This document shows positions 17,294-25,422 of a stretch of DNA of 64,000 nucleotides, in pieces. The position numbers and the translations under genes were made by a program. The number at the start of each line of letters is the position of its first letter. Within the stretch, counting starts at the first letter, position 1. This DNA comes from Dickeya lacustris. GTDB taxonomy: Bacteria; Pseudomonadota; Gammaproteobacteria; Enterobacterales; Enterobacteriaceae. The notes beneath the pieces were generated by a model. It searched no databases and had not been told where the DNA came from. It worked only from the letters and a program-made list of their open reading frames with translations. The stretch lies in the NCBI RefSeq assembly GCF_029635795.1, contig NZ_CP114280.1, positions 248,001 to 312,000 of the forward strand. The letters run 5' to 3'.

Positions 17294-17707
17294 TCAAACC
17301 TCCTTTCCCAGCCGCCCCAAGATCACCGATTTGGATGGCAGTGGCAGTTGATGGGCTCGTTGCCATTGCTTGCGTTGTGTTTGGGTTTTGTGGGCCAGCA
17401 GTTTGCGGACGTCCCCAACGGGAATGCCGGTATCTTTGGCTATCATGTTTTCATTGATGCCTAGCCGGTGAAGCTGGTACACGGCCAGCATAATGGTTGA
17501 TGAGTAGTAGCGGCGCGCACCGATGCGTGGCATGGGTGAGGGCATCTGGGTGAACGTATCACCGGTATAGATTGGCTTGGGCTCCGGTTTGTAGGGTTCG
17601 CCCAGTCGAATTGATGACCGCGCCCGCATGCGATGAATAATGACGTTCAGCCAGTTGCAGCGATCGTCTTCCGGTTTATAGAGGACGCCTAAATGCAATT
17701 CTTCCAT
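17294..17707 (-). CDS. Hypothetical phage protein with a C-terminal HTH-like segment
   Basis: A 137-residue protein. The C-terminal half (LHRLGINENMIAKDTGIPVG, DVRKLLAHKTQTQRKQW) reads like a helix-turn-helix of the kind that binds DNA. The N-terminal half is Pro- and Arg-rich. It sits one base after the coiled-coil gene and one base before the 39-residue membrane protein gene. DNA binding is inference from pattern only. Confidence 0.55.
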   Translation of the reverse strand: MEELHLGVLYKPEDDRCNWLNVIIHRMRARSSIRLGEPYKPEPKPIYTGDTFTQMPSPMPRIGARRYYSSTIMLAVYQLHRLGINENMIAKDTGIPVGDVRKLLAHKTQTQRKQWQRAHQLPLPSKSVILGRLGKEV

Positions 17708-17708
17708 A

Positions 17709-18848
17709 TCAGGCGGCCTCGCTGCGTTTTTGAGCCTGTTCCCAATCCTTCACCAGCCCCATGCATTTTGCATGTACTTGGCGCGCGGTGGTGAGCCCGA
17801 ACCCTTTCACCTTATCCGCCAGCATTTCCGGCGTGCGGCGCACAATGTCAAATAGCGAATAGATGCCAGCGGCGCTGAGGAGATCCAGATATTGCTCTTT
17901 CAGCGGTAGCGTGCCGGATAGCACTGATTCGGCCCATTCCGCCCGGCGTACCAGGTGAGGGTGGGTTTCTTCCAGTAGCTCGCGGATGCGTGCCGTGACA
18001 GCTTCATTTAGCCCTTCCGGCCAGGCATCTTTGAAACTCTCAATAGTGGGATACATCGGGACAGCCCAATCCGTTACAGACACGATCATGCAAATGCCGA
18101 TGGTGCTACGGATCTCCAGGTGCCAGTCGATACCATTCAGGATTGTTACGTCATATTCAGGGGAACGGAGCTCAAGCCCCCACTGGAAGGTGTAGAAATA
18201 AAACTGCACGCCATTGCTGGCCTGCCAGTAACGTGGTGCCACATCGCCGTCGGCACGCCGTAAACGCGCTTGAATATCGGCCAGATGCCGGTTTAACTCG
18301 TCGTTGAGTTGCACCATGCCTGAAAGCTTACTGGTTTTGTCGGCGAGTTCTTTTTTCAGTTGGCGTATTTCCGTCAACTGCTGGTCTCGTAGTTTCCGGC
18401 TGTCGGCCAGCTCCTCTTTGAGGCGCACAATTTGCGATTTCATGCGTTCTGGATTGAGCGATTTCAACTGATTCCGCTCGTTTGCCAGCATGGCATTATC
18501 GGTAAGCGCCAGCTTGTGCCTGGCGGTGATGCTGTCACGTTCAGCAATCGCTTCCACCGCACTCAGTTCGGCGGTTTCGATGCGTTCCTGAATCTGCTTC
18601 AGCTCCAACGCTTTGGTGGCTAAGGTGCTGTCTGTAGTCTCCAGCCTATCAAGCATGGCGTTGTATTCATCAGTCTCCTGGTTGATTTGCTCAATACACA
18701 GGGCCTGTGCTTGATTCAACAGAACTGCGGCGCTCTCTATAGAACGCTGCGCCATGCCGGTAGTTTGGGATGTCGCCAGATCAAGCTGCGCCCGAACAGG
18801 GCGCAGGGATGACTCCAACACGTCGGCGACGGTTGTTGTGGTTGTCAT
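17709..18848 (-). CDS. Coiled-coil phage protein
   Basis: A 379-residue protein from ATG 18848 (MTTTTTVADVLESSLRPV), with AGGAAATT before it; upstream in-frame codons to 19004 lie inside the exonuclease gene. Residues ~30-190 form a long heptad-rich coiled coil. The last 70 residues contain a helix-hairpin-helix-like segment (ADKVKGFGLTTARQ). Beside a recombination exonuclease it may have a DNA-related role, but no family is recognised. Confidence 0.55.
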   Translation of the reverse strand: MTTTTTVADVLESSLRPVRAQLDLATSQTTGMAQRSIESAAVLLNQAQALCIEQINQETDEYNAMLDRLETTDSTLATKALELKQIQERIETAELSAVEAIAERDSITARHKLALTDNAMLANERNQLKSLNPERMKSQIVRLKEELADSRKLRDQQLTEIRQLKKELADKTSKLSGMVQLNDELNRHLADIQARLRRADGDVAPRYWQASNGVQFYFYTFQWGLELRSPEYDVTILNGIDWHLEIRSTIGICMIVSVTDWAVPMYPTIESFKDAWPEGLNEAVTARIRELLEETHPHLVRRAEWAESVLSGTLPLKEQYLDLLSAAGIYSLFDIVRRTPEMLADKVKGFGLTTARQVHAKCMGLVKDWEQAQKRSEAA

Positions 18849-18867
18849 AAAGAATTTCCTGATGTGA

Positions 18868-20544
18868 TTAGTCGGCGTTAGCCTGAACTGACTGGATGTG
18901 TTGCAGCAATGCAGTGCAGAGGCGTGAAAAATCGTGCTCGTGATACAGTTTTGCGGATTTGTCCGTAGCGGCATGCATGATGCCAAGACGCGCCAGACCA
19001 TCAACAGTCAGAGAGAGTGGTGCCAGACGGTCGTTGATTTGCTCCAGACGCAACGCAGGTGGTTCATTCGGCTCAATCTGCTTGCTGCTGCTCATTGCTA
19101 TGCGACACGGCGCCATGGTTGTCGTGCTTTCCGTTTCGCTGGGGCGCTGCTGTTCCTGCTGCTGGTGTTGTTCCGCTTCCAGTCGCGCCGCTTCCAGTCG
19201 CGCCGCTTCCTCTTGGCGGATGCGCTCACGTTCCGCTTCCAGTCGGGCTTCCTCCGCTTTCTTGTGTGCATCAATGCGCGCTGTTACTGCCAATTTGAAG
19301 TCATCAAATGGCTTGGCAACCAGTTGTTGCAGGTCAGCCAGTAGCGCGCGATAGTCGGCGGTGTTGGCATCCAGCCATGCCAGCTTCGTGCGCAGGTCGG
19401 CGGCCTGTTGGTCAGCCGCGATTTTGCCATTCGCCAGTGCGGTGTCTAACTTGTCCTGAATGCTGGACATGGTTTTCAGTCCCTTGATCGCGCCTGCAAA
19501 ATCCGGCACGACAATATCAAGGCGGACACTGCTAATTTCGCGCTGTAGCTCGGTGACGTGATCGGCAAATGCCTGACGTGCCGCGACGACTTTCTCCGTG
19601 CGCCGGCGTTCTTTCTCACTGGCCAGCAGTTTCTCGGCCATGAGCCGATTGTCGCGCACCAGCCTGGACAGCATATCTTTCTGGCGCTTTGCCTCATCAA
19701 CACGCTGAATTTGCGCCAGCATCATCGACTCGGCGGCATTCAGTGTTTCTTCTGCCTTTTTCATGGCCTTGATTTGCAAATCAAGGTCGGCAAAATCCTG
19801 ATCGGTCTGTGGCTCTCTGATCAGTTTGTTTTCGATGAAATCGCGTAGTGCCACTTCGAAAATTTTGAAATTCTCTCGTACCTCAATCTGACCGTTAACT
19901 TGCACAGTCACTGCTGGCAGATCTTGCACCGCTTCGGCCACAACAGTCGGAGCCGGGGCAGGCAATATGTATTCAGCCAGATCGCGATCGAACTGAGCCC
20001 AGCCAGCCCGAATTCGCTCGAACCAGCTAGCATCAGGCCGCACTTCCATCCAGACCAGGCGCTCAGGTGTACCATCAGATACCGTAAAAATGACGCGCTG
20101 CGCGCCCGTAACCAGCATGATTTGCTGGCACTGCGGCATGTGGTCGTCGGGGAGCACATTGTTAGACACAGAAGCGGCCAGATCGGTATTCCACTGCTTG
20201 TGTTCAAATGCAGTGTCTTCGAGCAGTGTCAGGCCGTCGCACGATGCCGATAATTTCCCGCCTCCATCTTCGTCAGAGCAGGTGACAGGATAGAGGTCAT
20301 CACCAATGATTTTCTCAACCAGCGGGCGGGCAAGCGCCTCAACCTCATGCCCGTAGTCAAGAATATTTTCCCTTACCCAGTTGGTGAATTCTTTAGGCGT
20401 CCCGGTGTGTTTGATGCGAAGCAGCTCGGAGCGTGTTGTCTTCTTCGAAAGACCTAACATTGCGGCTGCTTCGCTGGCTCCGTGGTGAGTTAGGCGGAAG
20501 GCCGCCCACTCATCAGTGCCTTGTACAAGGGGGTGAATTTTCAT
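18868..20544 (-). CDS. YqaJ-type phage exonuclease with long coiled-coil extension
   Basis: The N-terminal ~200 residues carry the YqaJ/lambda-exonuclease plan: GTDEWAAFRLTHHGASEAAA, a conserved Glu in YGHEVEALARPL, then Asp and Glu-X-Lys positions (SCDGLTLLEDTAFEHKQW) expected to bind the catalytic metals. Such enzymes degrade 5' strands at double-strand breaks to make 3' tails for annealing. The remaining ~350 residues are unusual: a long charged coiled coil, a Glu/Arg/Ala-rich run (EEARLEAERERIRQEEAARL) and a small C-terminal domain. The total (558) is more than twice lambda Exo (226). The start overlaps the stop of the upstream gene (ATGA at 20541-20544), which fits a nuclease and annealase pair. 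Confidence 0.75.
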   Translation of the reverse strand: MKIHPLVQGTDEWAAFRLTHHGASEAAAMLGLSKKTTRSELLRIKHTGTPKEFTNWVRENILDYGHEVEALARPLVEKIIGDDLYPVTCSDEDGGGKLSASCDGLTLLEDTAFEHKQWNTDLAASVSNNVLPDDHMPQCQQIMLVTGAQRVIFTVSDGTPERLVWMEVRPDASWFERIRAGWAQFDRDLAEYILPAPAPTVVAEAVQDLPAVTVQVNGQIEVRENFKIFEVALRDFIENKLIREPQTDQDFADLDLQIKAMKKAEETLNAAESMMLAQIQRVDEAKRQKDMLSRLVRDNRLMAEKLLASEKERRRTEKVVAARQAFADHVTELQREISSVRLDIVVPDFAGAIKGLKTMSSIQDKLDTALANGKIAADQQAADLRTKLAWLDANTADYRALLADLQQLVAKPFDDFKLAVTARIDAHKKAEEARLEAERERIRQEEAARLEAARLEAEQHQQQEQQRPSETESTTTMAPCRIAMSSSKQIEPNEPPALRLEQINDRLAPLSLTVDGLARLGIMHAATDKSAKLYHEHDFSRLCTALLQHIQSVQANAD

Positions 20545-21599
20545 TGCCGATCGCTCCCATTATTTACCCAAGAGGCAATCTCCATGCGTTGTGCGTCGGT
20601 GAGTTGCTCTTTTGTCTGAATCATGGCGATCAGGTCATCGGCCGCTTTGCCACCTTCAATGGCCTTGCGCCATCCCGCTTTTTTCTGCTCGAAAGCGGCA
20701 TCACTGCATATGGGAAGGGCGTTCGCGGAAGAGGTGGTTGAATGAGCCTGTTCAGCTTTATTTTCCATGACGCTTTTCCATGAGGCTTCACCGTCACGAA
20801 TTGCGCCATAGATACCACGCAGGTTAACCAACTCTGAGGGCGAGCAAGTATCAATGCTGTGGCCTAAAAATTCAGTCAGTTCTGACGCTTTAACGCCGAT
20901 TTCTGCGAAGGCATCGGCGATACGCTTGCGCTCGGTGTCGGGGTCGCGTGCCGCTTCATCTAATCGGATAGCCTTGATGATGGACTCTGCTTCATCTTGC
21001 AGATCGCCAGGGATAATGCGCAGCCCTAGGGTGCGAATGGCTTTTGAGATTTGCGCCGATCGCTTGTTCAGCAGGTCGTCATCGGTGGCGGGAACGGTGT
21101 AGACGTTTTTATTGTAGCTATTCTTACGCACGCTAATGTAACTGCCGTCATCGCAGGGCTTTGACCGTTCAACTGTTTTGGTTACGCGCACATCCAATGG
21201 ATAGGTCAGATTGGATTCCAGGTCGGTCACAGAGACGCGGTGGATCTCTTTGTGGTCATCCTCAAAAATCATACTGGTTTCTACCAATACGTTCGTCATG
21301 CAGCGCAGTGCTACCTCAACGAATCGGATGCCCAAACCTTCAACGCCGTTGCCGATGGGTTTACGGTAATACGCGCTTTTGTTGTTGGCAAAGCTGGGGC
21401 GTCGGCATTCCTTCAACAGGTCTTGGCGTACTTGATCCCACTGGCGTGGGCGGCGAAGTGCCATGATGTAGCGGGCTTCAACCATCGCCTTCGCTTGTGC
21501 TGCCACCGCAGTGGCAGATGTTTCTGGCGCTGCCAGGGTATTGCTGACGCCGCCAAAATCCTGACGTACAGTCAGTGCTTGAGAATCAGTGAAAGTCAT
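20541..21599 (-). CDS. Putative RecT-like phage annealing protein
   Basis: A 352-residue protein translationally coupled to the YqaJ-type exonuclease. Pairs of an exonuclease and a single-strand annealing protein are the standard phage recombination module, and this is the main reason for the call. The sequence itself has a QAKAMVEARYIMALRRPRQW start and an EGLGIRFVEVALRCM stretch resembling RecT-like annotated proteins, but I cannot place a decisive motif. The start follows AAGGACTGACC. It could instead be an accessory protein unrelated to annealing. Confidence 0.5.
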   Translation of the reverse strand: MTFTDSQALTVRQDFGGVSNTLAAPETSATAVAAQAKAMVEARYIMALRRPRQWDQVRQDLLKECRRPSFANNKSAYYRKPIGNGVEGLGIRFVEVALRCMTNVLVETSMIFEDDHKEIHRVSVTDLESNLTYPLDVRVTKTVERSKPCDDGSYISVRKNSYNKNVYTVPATDDDLLNKRSAQISKAIRTLGLRIIPGDLQDEAESIIKAIRLDEAARDPDTERKRIADAFAEIGVKASELTEFLGHSIDTCSPSELVNLRGIYGAIRDGEASWKSVMENKAEQAHSTTSSANALPICSDAAFEQKKAGWRKAIEGGKAADDLIAMIQTKEQLTDAQRMEIASWVNNGSDRQ

Positions 21600-21611
21600 G
21601 GTCAGTCCTTA

Positions 21612-21758
21612 TTACAGAATCAGTGACAACGCAGAAAGCGCGGCCAGTACGATGATCAACGGGAACATCACACCGTTCTTCTGCTGCGGGTGGTGGTGAA
21701 TATTGTGGCTACCGATACCGTGCCGATATTGGATGTGTTTAACGGAGCGGGTGGTCAT
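21612..21758 (-). CDS. 48-residue single-span membrane protein
   Basis: From ATG 21758 with AAGGAG 6 bases upstream. A His-rich polar N-terminus (HGIGSHNIHHHPQQK) is followed by a C-terminal transmembrane helix (VMFPLIIVLAALSALSLIL). Longer in-frame starts reach 21794 but lack a ribosome-binding site. A nine-codon ORF (21791-21817) preceded by the AGGACTGACCA element sits just upstream and looks like the remnant of another gene start. Confidence 0.45.
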   Translation of the reverse strand: MTTRSVKHIQYRHGIGSHNIHHHPQQKNGVMFPLIIVLAALSALSLIL

Positions 21759-21831
21759 GGTATTCTCCTTGCGATCGGATTGGTCTCCGATCAACTGCTG
21801 ATGACCCTTGTGGTCATTGGTCAGTCCTTAA

Positions 21832-21892
21832 AGGTTGTGCGGTTTGGTCACTGCACAACCGGGATAGCCCCGGCGTAAGCTGGGGCTTTTCT
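21832..21892. other. Paired hairpins between early genes
   Basis: Two strong inverted repeats fill this short gap: GGTTGTGC/GCACAACC (21832-21859) and AGCCCC/GGGGCT (21868-21889). The second is followed on the + strand by TTTTCTCTTTT, like an intrinsic terminator opposing the leftward operon. Role uncertain. Confidence 0.35.
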
Positions 21893-21896
21893 CTTT

Positions 21897-22217
21897 TCAG
21901 GCGGCAATACTCAGCCCGGACAATTCCATTGCTCGCTCGATCATGGCGACGCGGCGGAATATCTCTTCCTGCACATCGAGCAGATAGTTTTCTGTCTGAG
22001 GTAATTCGACCAGCGCGCCAATGGGACGGTCATCGGTGCCAGCGATGTGGCAACGATTTTTCAGTAACGCCTTCATGTCACCGATAAGCCGTGCGTTGCG
22101 GTGCATGTTGGTGATGCGCTCGTTCAGGATTTTCTGTTCTTCCGGGTTTTGCTCCAGCCTGCTTTCGTATTCCTCCAATATTTCTTCAATCATGCGTTGA
22201 TGGTTGTAATCGTTCAT
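21897..22217 (-). CDS. Hypothetical helical phage protein
   Basis: A 106-residue highly charged helical protein (MIEEILEEYESRLEQNPEEQ, ITNMHRNARLIGDMKALLKN). No family recognised. AGGAGG lies just upstream. Part of the leftward early operon. Confidence 0.55.
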   Translation of the reverse strand: MNDYNHQRMIEEILEEYESRLEQNPEEQKILNERITNMHRNARLIGDMKALLKNRCHIAGTDDRPIGALVELPQTENYLLDVQEEIFRRVAMIERAMELSGLSIAA

Positions 22218-22284
22218 CAGTGCCTCCTAAGGTAAGTGGCCTCACTCATGCGCCCACCGGAGCGGACGCAGGGGGAAAAGCCGC

Positions 22285-22539
22285 TTATTTCTTGTCTTCG
22301 TTGATGCGCTGATAGGGGAAACGATCAGCGTGTGGCTTGATATTGCGGTAGAAATGCGAACCAACCGACTCAGCGCCGGAGAACGCGGCGAAATCATCGG
22401 CGCTCACATTGCTGTAGTGGTACAGGCTGCCCGGCGCGTTATCGCGGCCATTGAAGCGGATGGCCAGTGTGCTGGTTACAGGGTCGTGTCCGATGCTATG
22501 GATCTGGGATGATTTAACAGGGGTCATGTTAATGGTCAT
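22285..22539 (-). CDS. KTSC domain protein
   Basis: An 84-residue protein matching the KTSC domain: VKSSQIHSIGHDPVTSTLAI, a YHYSNV strand pair, and SVGSHFYRNIKPHADRFPY. The domain is named for Lys-Thr-Ser-Cys neighbours in other proteins, is found in phages and in lysyl-tRNA synthetase-like fusions, and is thought to bind RNA or a ligand; no activity is established. It begins after an AGGACTCACCA element and overlaps the preceding gene by 11 bases. Confidence 0.75.
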   Translation of the reverse strand: MTINMTPVKSSQIHSIGHDPVTSTLAIRFNGRDNAPGSLYHYSNVSADDFAAFSGAESVGSHFYRNIKPHADRFPYQRINEDKK

Positions 22540-22813
22540 TGGTGAGTCCTCTTAGTTTGCGTACATAGTTCATGCAGTAGGTCGGGCTGCATGTTTTCCA
22601 TTCGTTTTTGTGTTGCATTCGCTTACTGGGTGGGTAATACGCAACTGTTCCGTGTGGTGTGCGGAATATCAGCGTGTTATTCCCTTCCTCCAGCTCTATG
22701 CCGTTTCGGATAAAAAACGCTTTAATGCGTTCATGTGCGCCATCACGGGCTTTGCGGCGGTTTTCTTTTAGAAATGGTTTGATATCCCTGAAGTAGTCAC
22801 CAGCATCACCCAT
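22529..22813 (-). CDS. Hypothetical phage protein
   Basis: A 94-residue basic protein from ATG 22813 (MGDAGDYFRDIKPFLKENRR); the upstream in-frame extension lies inside the previous gene. It contains LEEGNNTLIFRTPHGTVAYY and a Cys pair (KTCSPTYCMNYV). It overlaps its neighbours by 8 and 11 bases, so the genes are tightly coupled. A small substrate- or nucleic acid-binding role is possible but not shown. Confidence 0.55.
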   Translation of the reverse strand: MGDAGDYFRDIKPFLKENRRKARDGAHERIKAFFIRNGIELEEGNNTLIFRTPHGTVAYYPPSKRMQHKNEWKTCSPTYCMNYVRKLRGLTNDH

Positions 22814-23090
22814 CGGCTTTACCCTTGAATTTGGTGCCGCAGAATGGGCAAAAATTGATGGCGATTCTTGTGTCACCATTCGTGCAACGTTGTTCGAGAT
22901 CGCCATTTTTCTTACGCTTGCGGTAGCGGAAGCGATAAGAAAGCATGACGTCGCAGTAATCACCCTTTTCGAGGACAATTACCCTGTTATCGAAGTCAGA
23001 TTCATCCACTTCGGCACAGTTGCTTGCTGCTGCATCGCGCAATCTTTTATCCATTGCCTTCCTGGTTTCCTGAAAGCACTTACAGGCCAT
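22806..23090 (-). CDS. Small zinc-ribbon phage protein
   Basis: A 94-residue protein ending in a C-terminal CPFCGTKFKG half-ribbon, with other cysteines at CKCF near the N-terminus and CTNGD. The plan suggests one bound zinc and, by analogy with many phage early proteins, nucleic-acid or protein binding. It overlaps the leucine-rich repeat gene by 11 bases. Confidence 0.55.
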   Translation of the reverse strand: MACKCFQETRKAMDKRLRDAAASNCAEVDESDFDNRVIVLEKGDYCDVMLSYRFRYRKRKKNGDLEQRCTNGDTRIAINFCPFCGTKFKGKADG

Positions 23091-24372
23091 TGTCAGCTCC
23101 CGATTTGTTCAGTTTTTCCGTTAATTCCGCGATACATTCCTGCGCTGCGCGCTTATAAGCTGCGCCTGCACTACCGCTGCCGTACTTCTCGGTGACACGG
23201 CTCTCAAACACATCGAGCGGGCCGAAAAAACAACCAGCAGCAATTTGGAAATTGTTTTTCGTCCAAACGGCAAAAATTGCTCTGTCGTGGTAGCCGCACC
23301 GTTGACGGTGGGTGACGTTATTAAAATGCTCAGGGTTCAAGTAAAGCGACTGGCAAGAGAAATTGTCCGGCAGCGCGGTCAGCCCGGTGCAGCCGGTGAG
23401 GAGCAGCCCTCCACCAACTTGCAGGCCGTCCGGTAGCGCGGTCAGCCCGGTGCAGCCGGTGAGGAGCAGCCCTCCACCAACTTGCAGGCCGTCCGGTAGC
23501 GCGGTTAACCCGGTGCAGCCGGTGAGGTCCAGCCATTCGCCAACCTGCAGGCCGTCCGGCAGCGCGGTCAGCCCGGTGCAGCCGGTGAGGCGCAGCCCTC
23601 CACCAACTTGCAGGCCGTCCGGTAGCGCGGTCAGCCCGGTGCAGCCGGTGAGGCGCAGCCCTCCACCAACTTGCAGGCCGTCCGGCAGCGCGGTCAGCCC
23701 GGTGCAGCCGGTGAGGCGCAGCCCTCCACCAACCTGCAGGCCGTCCGGCAGCGCGGTCAGCCCGGTGCAGCCGGTGAGGTCCAGCCATCCGCCAACCTGC
23801 AGGCCGTCCGGTAGCGCGGTCAGCCCGGTGCAGCCGGTGAGGTCCAGCCATCCGCCAACCTGCAGGCCGTCCGGTAGCGCGGTCAGCCCGGTGCAGCCGG
23901 TGAGGCGCAGCCCTCCACCAACTTGCAGGCCGTCCGGTAGCGCGGTCAGCCCGGTGCAGCCGGTGAGGCGCAGCCCTCCACCAACTTGCAGGCCGTCCGG
24001 TAGCGCGGTCAGCCCGGTGCAGCCGGTGAGGTCCAGCCATCCGCCAACTTGCAGGCCGTCCGGTAGCGCGGTCAGCCCGGTGCAGCCGGTGAGGAGCAGC
24101 CCTCCACCAACTTGCAGGCCGTCCGGCAGCGCGGTCAGCCCGGTGCAGCCGGTGAGGTCCAGCCATCCGCCAACCTGCAGGCCGTCCGGCAGCGCGGTCA
24201 GCCCGGTGCAGCCGGTGAGGTCCAGCCATCCGCCAACCTGCAGGCCGTCCGGTAGTGCCCTAATATCGCGCTCATACGCCATGTTCAGGCTGCCAGGAAT
24301 GGTCACAGAACCATCACCGTTAACAACGTGCGCAATACGGCGCTGTTTAAGAAAAGAAACGAAATCAGTCAT
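23080..24372 (-). CDS. Phage leucine-rich repeat protein (14 repeats)
   Basis: A 430-residue protein from ATG 24372 (MTDFVSFLKQRR). After a ~40-residue N-terminal cap come fourteen near-identical 21-residue repeats of the form LPDGLQVGGxLxLTGCTGLTA, a leucine-rich-repeat-like solenoid with a ladder of one Cys per turn. A ~90-residue non-repeat C-terminus follows (FAVWTKNNFQIAAGCFFGPL, then helices ending KSGADNGL). Similar LPxGLxVGG proteins occur in other enterobacterial prophages and plasmids; their targets are unknown. Repeats differ mainly at two or three face positions (WLD, GLR, GLL), as if the array expands by recombination. Likely a protein-binding early function. Confidence 0.75.
   Translation of the reverse strand: MTDFVSFLKQRRIAHVVNGDGSVTIPGSLNMAYERDIRALPDGLQVGGWLDLTGCTGLTALPDGLQVGGWLDLTGCTGLTALPDGLQVGGGLLLTGCTGLTALPDGLQVGGWLDLTGCTGLTALPDGLQVGGGLRLTGCTGLTALPDGLQVGGGLRLTGCTGLTALPDGLQVGGWLDLTGCTGLTALPDGLQVGGWLDLTGCTGLTALPDGLQVGGGLRLTGCTGLTALPDGLQVGGGLRLTGCTGLTALPDGLQVGGGLRLTGCTGLTALPDGLQVGEWLDLTGCTGLTALPDGLQVGGGLLLTGCTGLTALPDGLQVGGGLLLTGCTGLTALPDNFSCQSLYLNPEHFNNVTHRQRCGYHDRAIFAVWTKNNFQIAAGCFFGPLDVFESRVTEKYGSGSAGAAYKRAAQECIAELTEKLNKSGADNGL
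23372..24254. repeat. 63-bp tandem repeat array, about 14 copies
   Basis: A 63-bp unit (21 codons) repeats head to tail with very few substitutions, mostly at positions separating the protein variants WLD, GLR and GLL. Because 63 is a multiple of three and the unit is GC-rich, frames on both strands stay open across the array; these are shadows of the LRR gene. Confidence 0.95.
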
Positions 24373-24397
24373 TGAGATTTTACCTTTTTTCAAGCAA

Positions 24398-24421
24398 TAA
24401 AAAGGCCACCCGGAGGTGGCC
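24398..24421 (-). terminator. Intrinsic terminator in the leftward operon
   Basis: On the minus strand GGCCACC-TCCG-GGTGGCC is followed by TTTTTATT: a perfect 7-bp stem with a U run. It lies between the N-like gene and the LRR gene, the place of tL1 in lambda. Confidence 0.8.
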
Positions 24422-24462
24422 GCTGTGTTGCCCTGGTGAGGCGTAAAACTCGCTTTTCAGGC

Positions 24463-24488
24463 GAAAAAAAAGCCCACCGAAGTGAGCT
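24463..24488 (-). terminator. Intrinsic terminator after the N-like gene
   Basis: On the minus strand AGCTCAC-TTCG-GTGGGCT is followed by eight T. It ends 13 bases past the N-like gene and, with the terminator at 24398, forms a tandem barrier that would need antitermination for expression of the rest of the left arm. Confidence 0.8.
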
Positions 24489-24500
24489 TGATTTAGGTAT

Positions 24501-24755
24501 TTAGTAAACCCCGTGAGGGATGGTGCTACAGCCGCGCATTTTCTGGCGACCAATGGCCGTGTAGCCGGTATGTCGTTCAGGATTGTCACTGCTTTCGAGT
24601 GCTTTCTTCGGCGCAGGGCAATCCTGCATCTTTTTGCAGCACTCGGCGAGCAGAATAGCCTTGCCCACACGATCGCTTTTGCGTTTGCCGATGCGTTGGA
24701 TTTTTTCCATGCACTGCCTGGTCATGGCGGTGCGACGTTTCTTATGTTTGGTCAT
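24501..24755 (-). CDS. Putative N-like transcription antiterminator
   Basis: An 84-residue very basic protein. The N-terminus is Arg/Lys-rich (MTKHKKRRTAMTRQ, IGKRKSDRVGK), as expected of an arginine-rich boxB RNA-binding motif. The C-terminus GRQKMRGCSTIPHGVY resembles the end of lambda N (GRQKIKGKSIPLI) as I recall it. Context agrees: it lies early in the PL transcript, a boxA stands near the promoter (25423-25433), and two terminators follow directly. The start follows GAGGACTGACTA, a variant of the recurrent initiation element. No clear boxB hairpin was found, so the call remains tentative. Confidence 0.55.
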   Translation of the reverse strand: MTKHKKRRTAMTRQCMEKIQRIGKRKSDRVGKAILLAECCKKMQDCPAPKKALESSDNPERHTGYTAIGRQKMRGCSTIPHGVY

Positions 24756-24848
24756 TAGTCAGTCCTCTGTCTTGAGCGGGTGCCGGGATATTTAGGCACG
24801 CCCAGCCGTGCTATCCTTGCTGTCATTACAACAAGTAAGGATTCTTGA

Positions 24849-25130
24849 ATGAAAGAGCGATTTGATGCCGATTGCCCGCTATGTGGCGGCTCTGCAAGCT
24901 ATGTATTCACTGATGCTGAAAACTTTAAGGCTTACACATGCCCTGATTGCGGTATCTTCGAAGTTAGTATCCACGCCGAACGGCTAGTGAAAGAAATGCC
25001 TCAGGAACGCAGGGCATTCTACGTCTCACTTATTGAATCAGCGCCAGCAGAGAAGACATTGGAAATTTTGTTCGAGGTTCTTTCTACAGGGAATCGCATT
25101 GCTCACCGGCATATCAGTGTTCGCCGTTAG
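24849..25130 (+). CDS. Two-CxxC zinc-ribbon protein against the leftward operon
   Basis: A 93-residue protein with CPLCGG near residues 9-14 and CPDCG near residues 31-35, forming a zinc ribbon, followed by a helical C-terminus (RLVKEMPQERRAFYVSLIES). It lies opposite to the surrounding early genes, with AAGGA 8 bases before ATG, so it probably has its own promoter and may be an accessory (moron) gene. It overlaps the end of the converging 58-residue gene by 17 bases. Role unknown. Confidence 0.6.
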   Translation: MKERFDADCPLCGGSASYVFTDAENFKAYTCPDCGIFEVSIHAERLVKEMPQERRAFYVSLIESAPAEKTLEILFEVLSTGNRIAHRHISVRR

Positions 25131-25290
25131 CACCACCTTTTCCCTCGTCGATAGTACGGATTGAAAGACAAAGGCCGTCTTGATTCATCCATATGTTGAG
25201 CTGTTGGAACACAAAACGAGGGTGTTTTTCCAGCAATTTTTTAAAGTGTTGCACCTCTTCCTGTGTGGGCTGATTTTTGTTTTCATTCAT
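25114..25290 (-). CDS. 58-residue phage protein, first gene of the PL transcript
   Basis: ATG 25290 opens a 58-codon frame (MNENKNQPTQEEVQHFKKLL, then HPRFVFQQLNIWMNQDGLC), helical and charged, with AAAGG upstream. It is the first ORF downstream of the PL-like promoter. No family recognised. Confidence 0.45.
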   Translation of the reverse strand: MNENKNQPTQEEVQHFKKLLEKHPRFVFQQLNIWMNQDGLCLSIRTIDEGKGGANGEH

Positions 25291-25422
25291 ATGATTGCCT
25301 TTGAGTAGTGGTCTTATAGCAGCACCCAGAAAGGTGGATGCTGAGTAAGAACGCTGACATGTTTAGCCGTAGCCGTCGCACCGGTACATGCAGACCGTTG
25401 GTGTGTGCAACTTAACCTGACT

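Noticed and set aside
23363..24256. CRISPR array
   Set aside because: The array is contiguous 63-bp repeats without spacers and is fully coding.
23330..24400. Long open frames on both strands across the repeat array (299 and 345 codons)
   Set aside because: The 63-bp unit is a multiple of three and lacks stops in several frames; these are shadows of the leucine-rich repeat gene and show no independent start signals.
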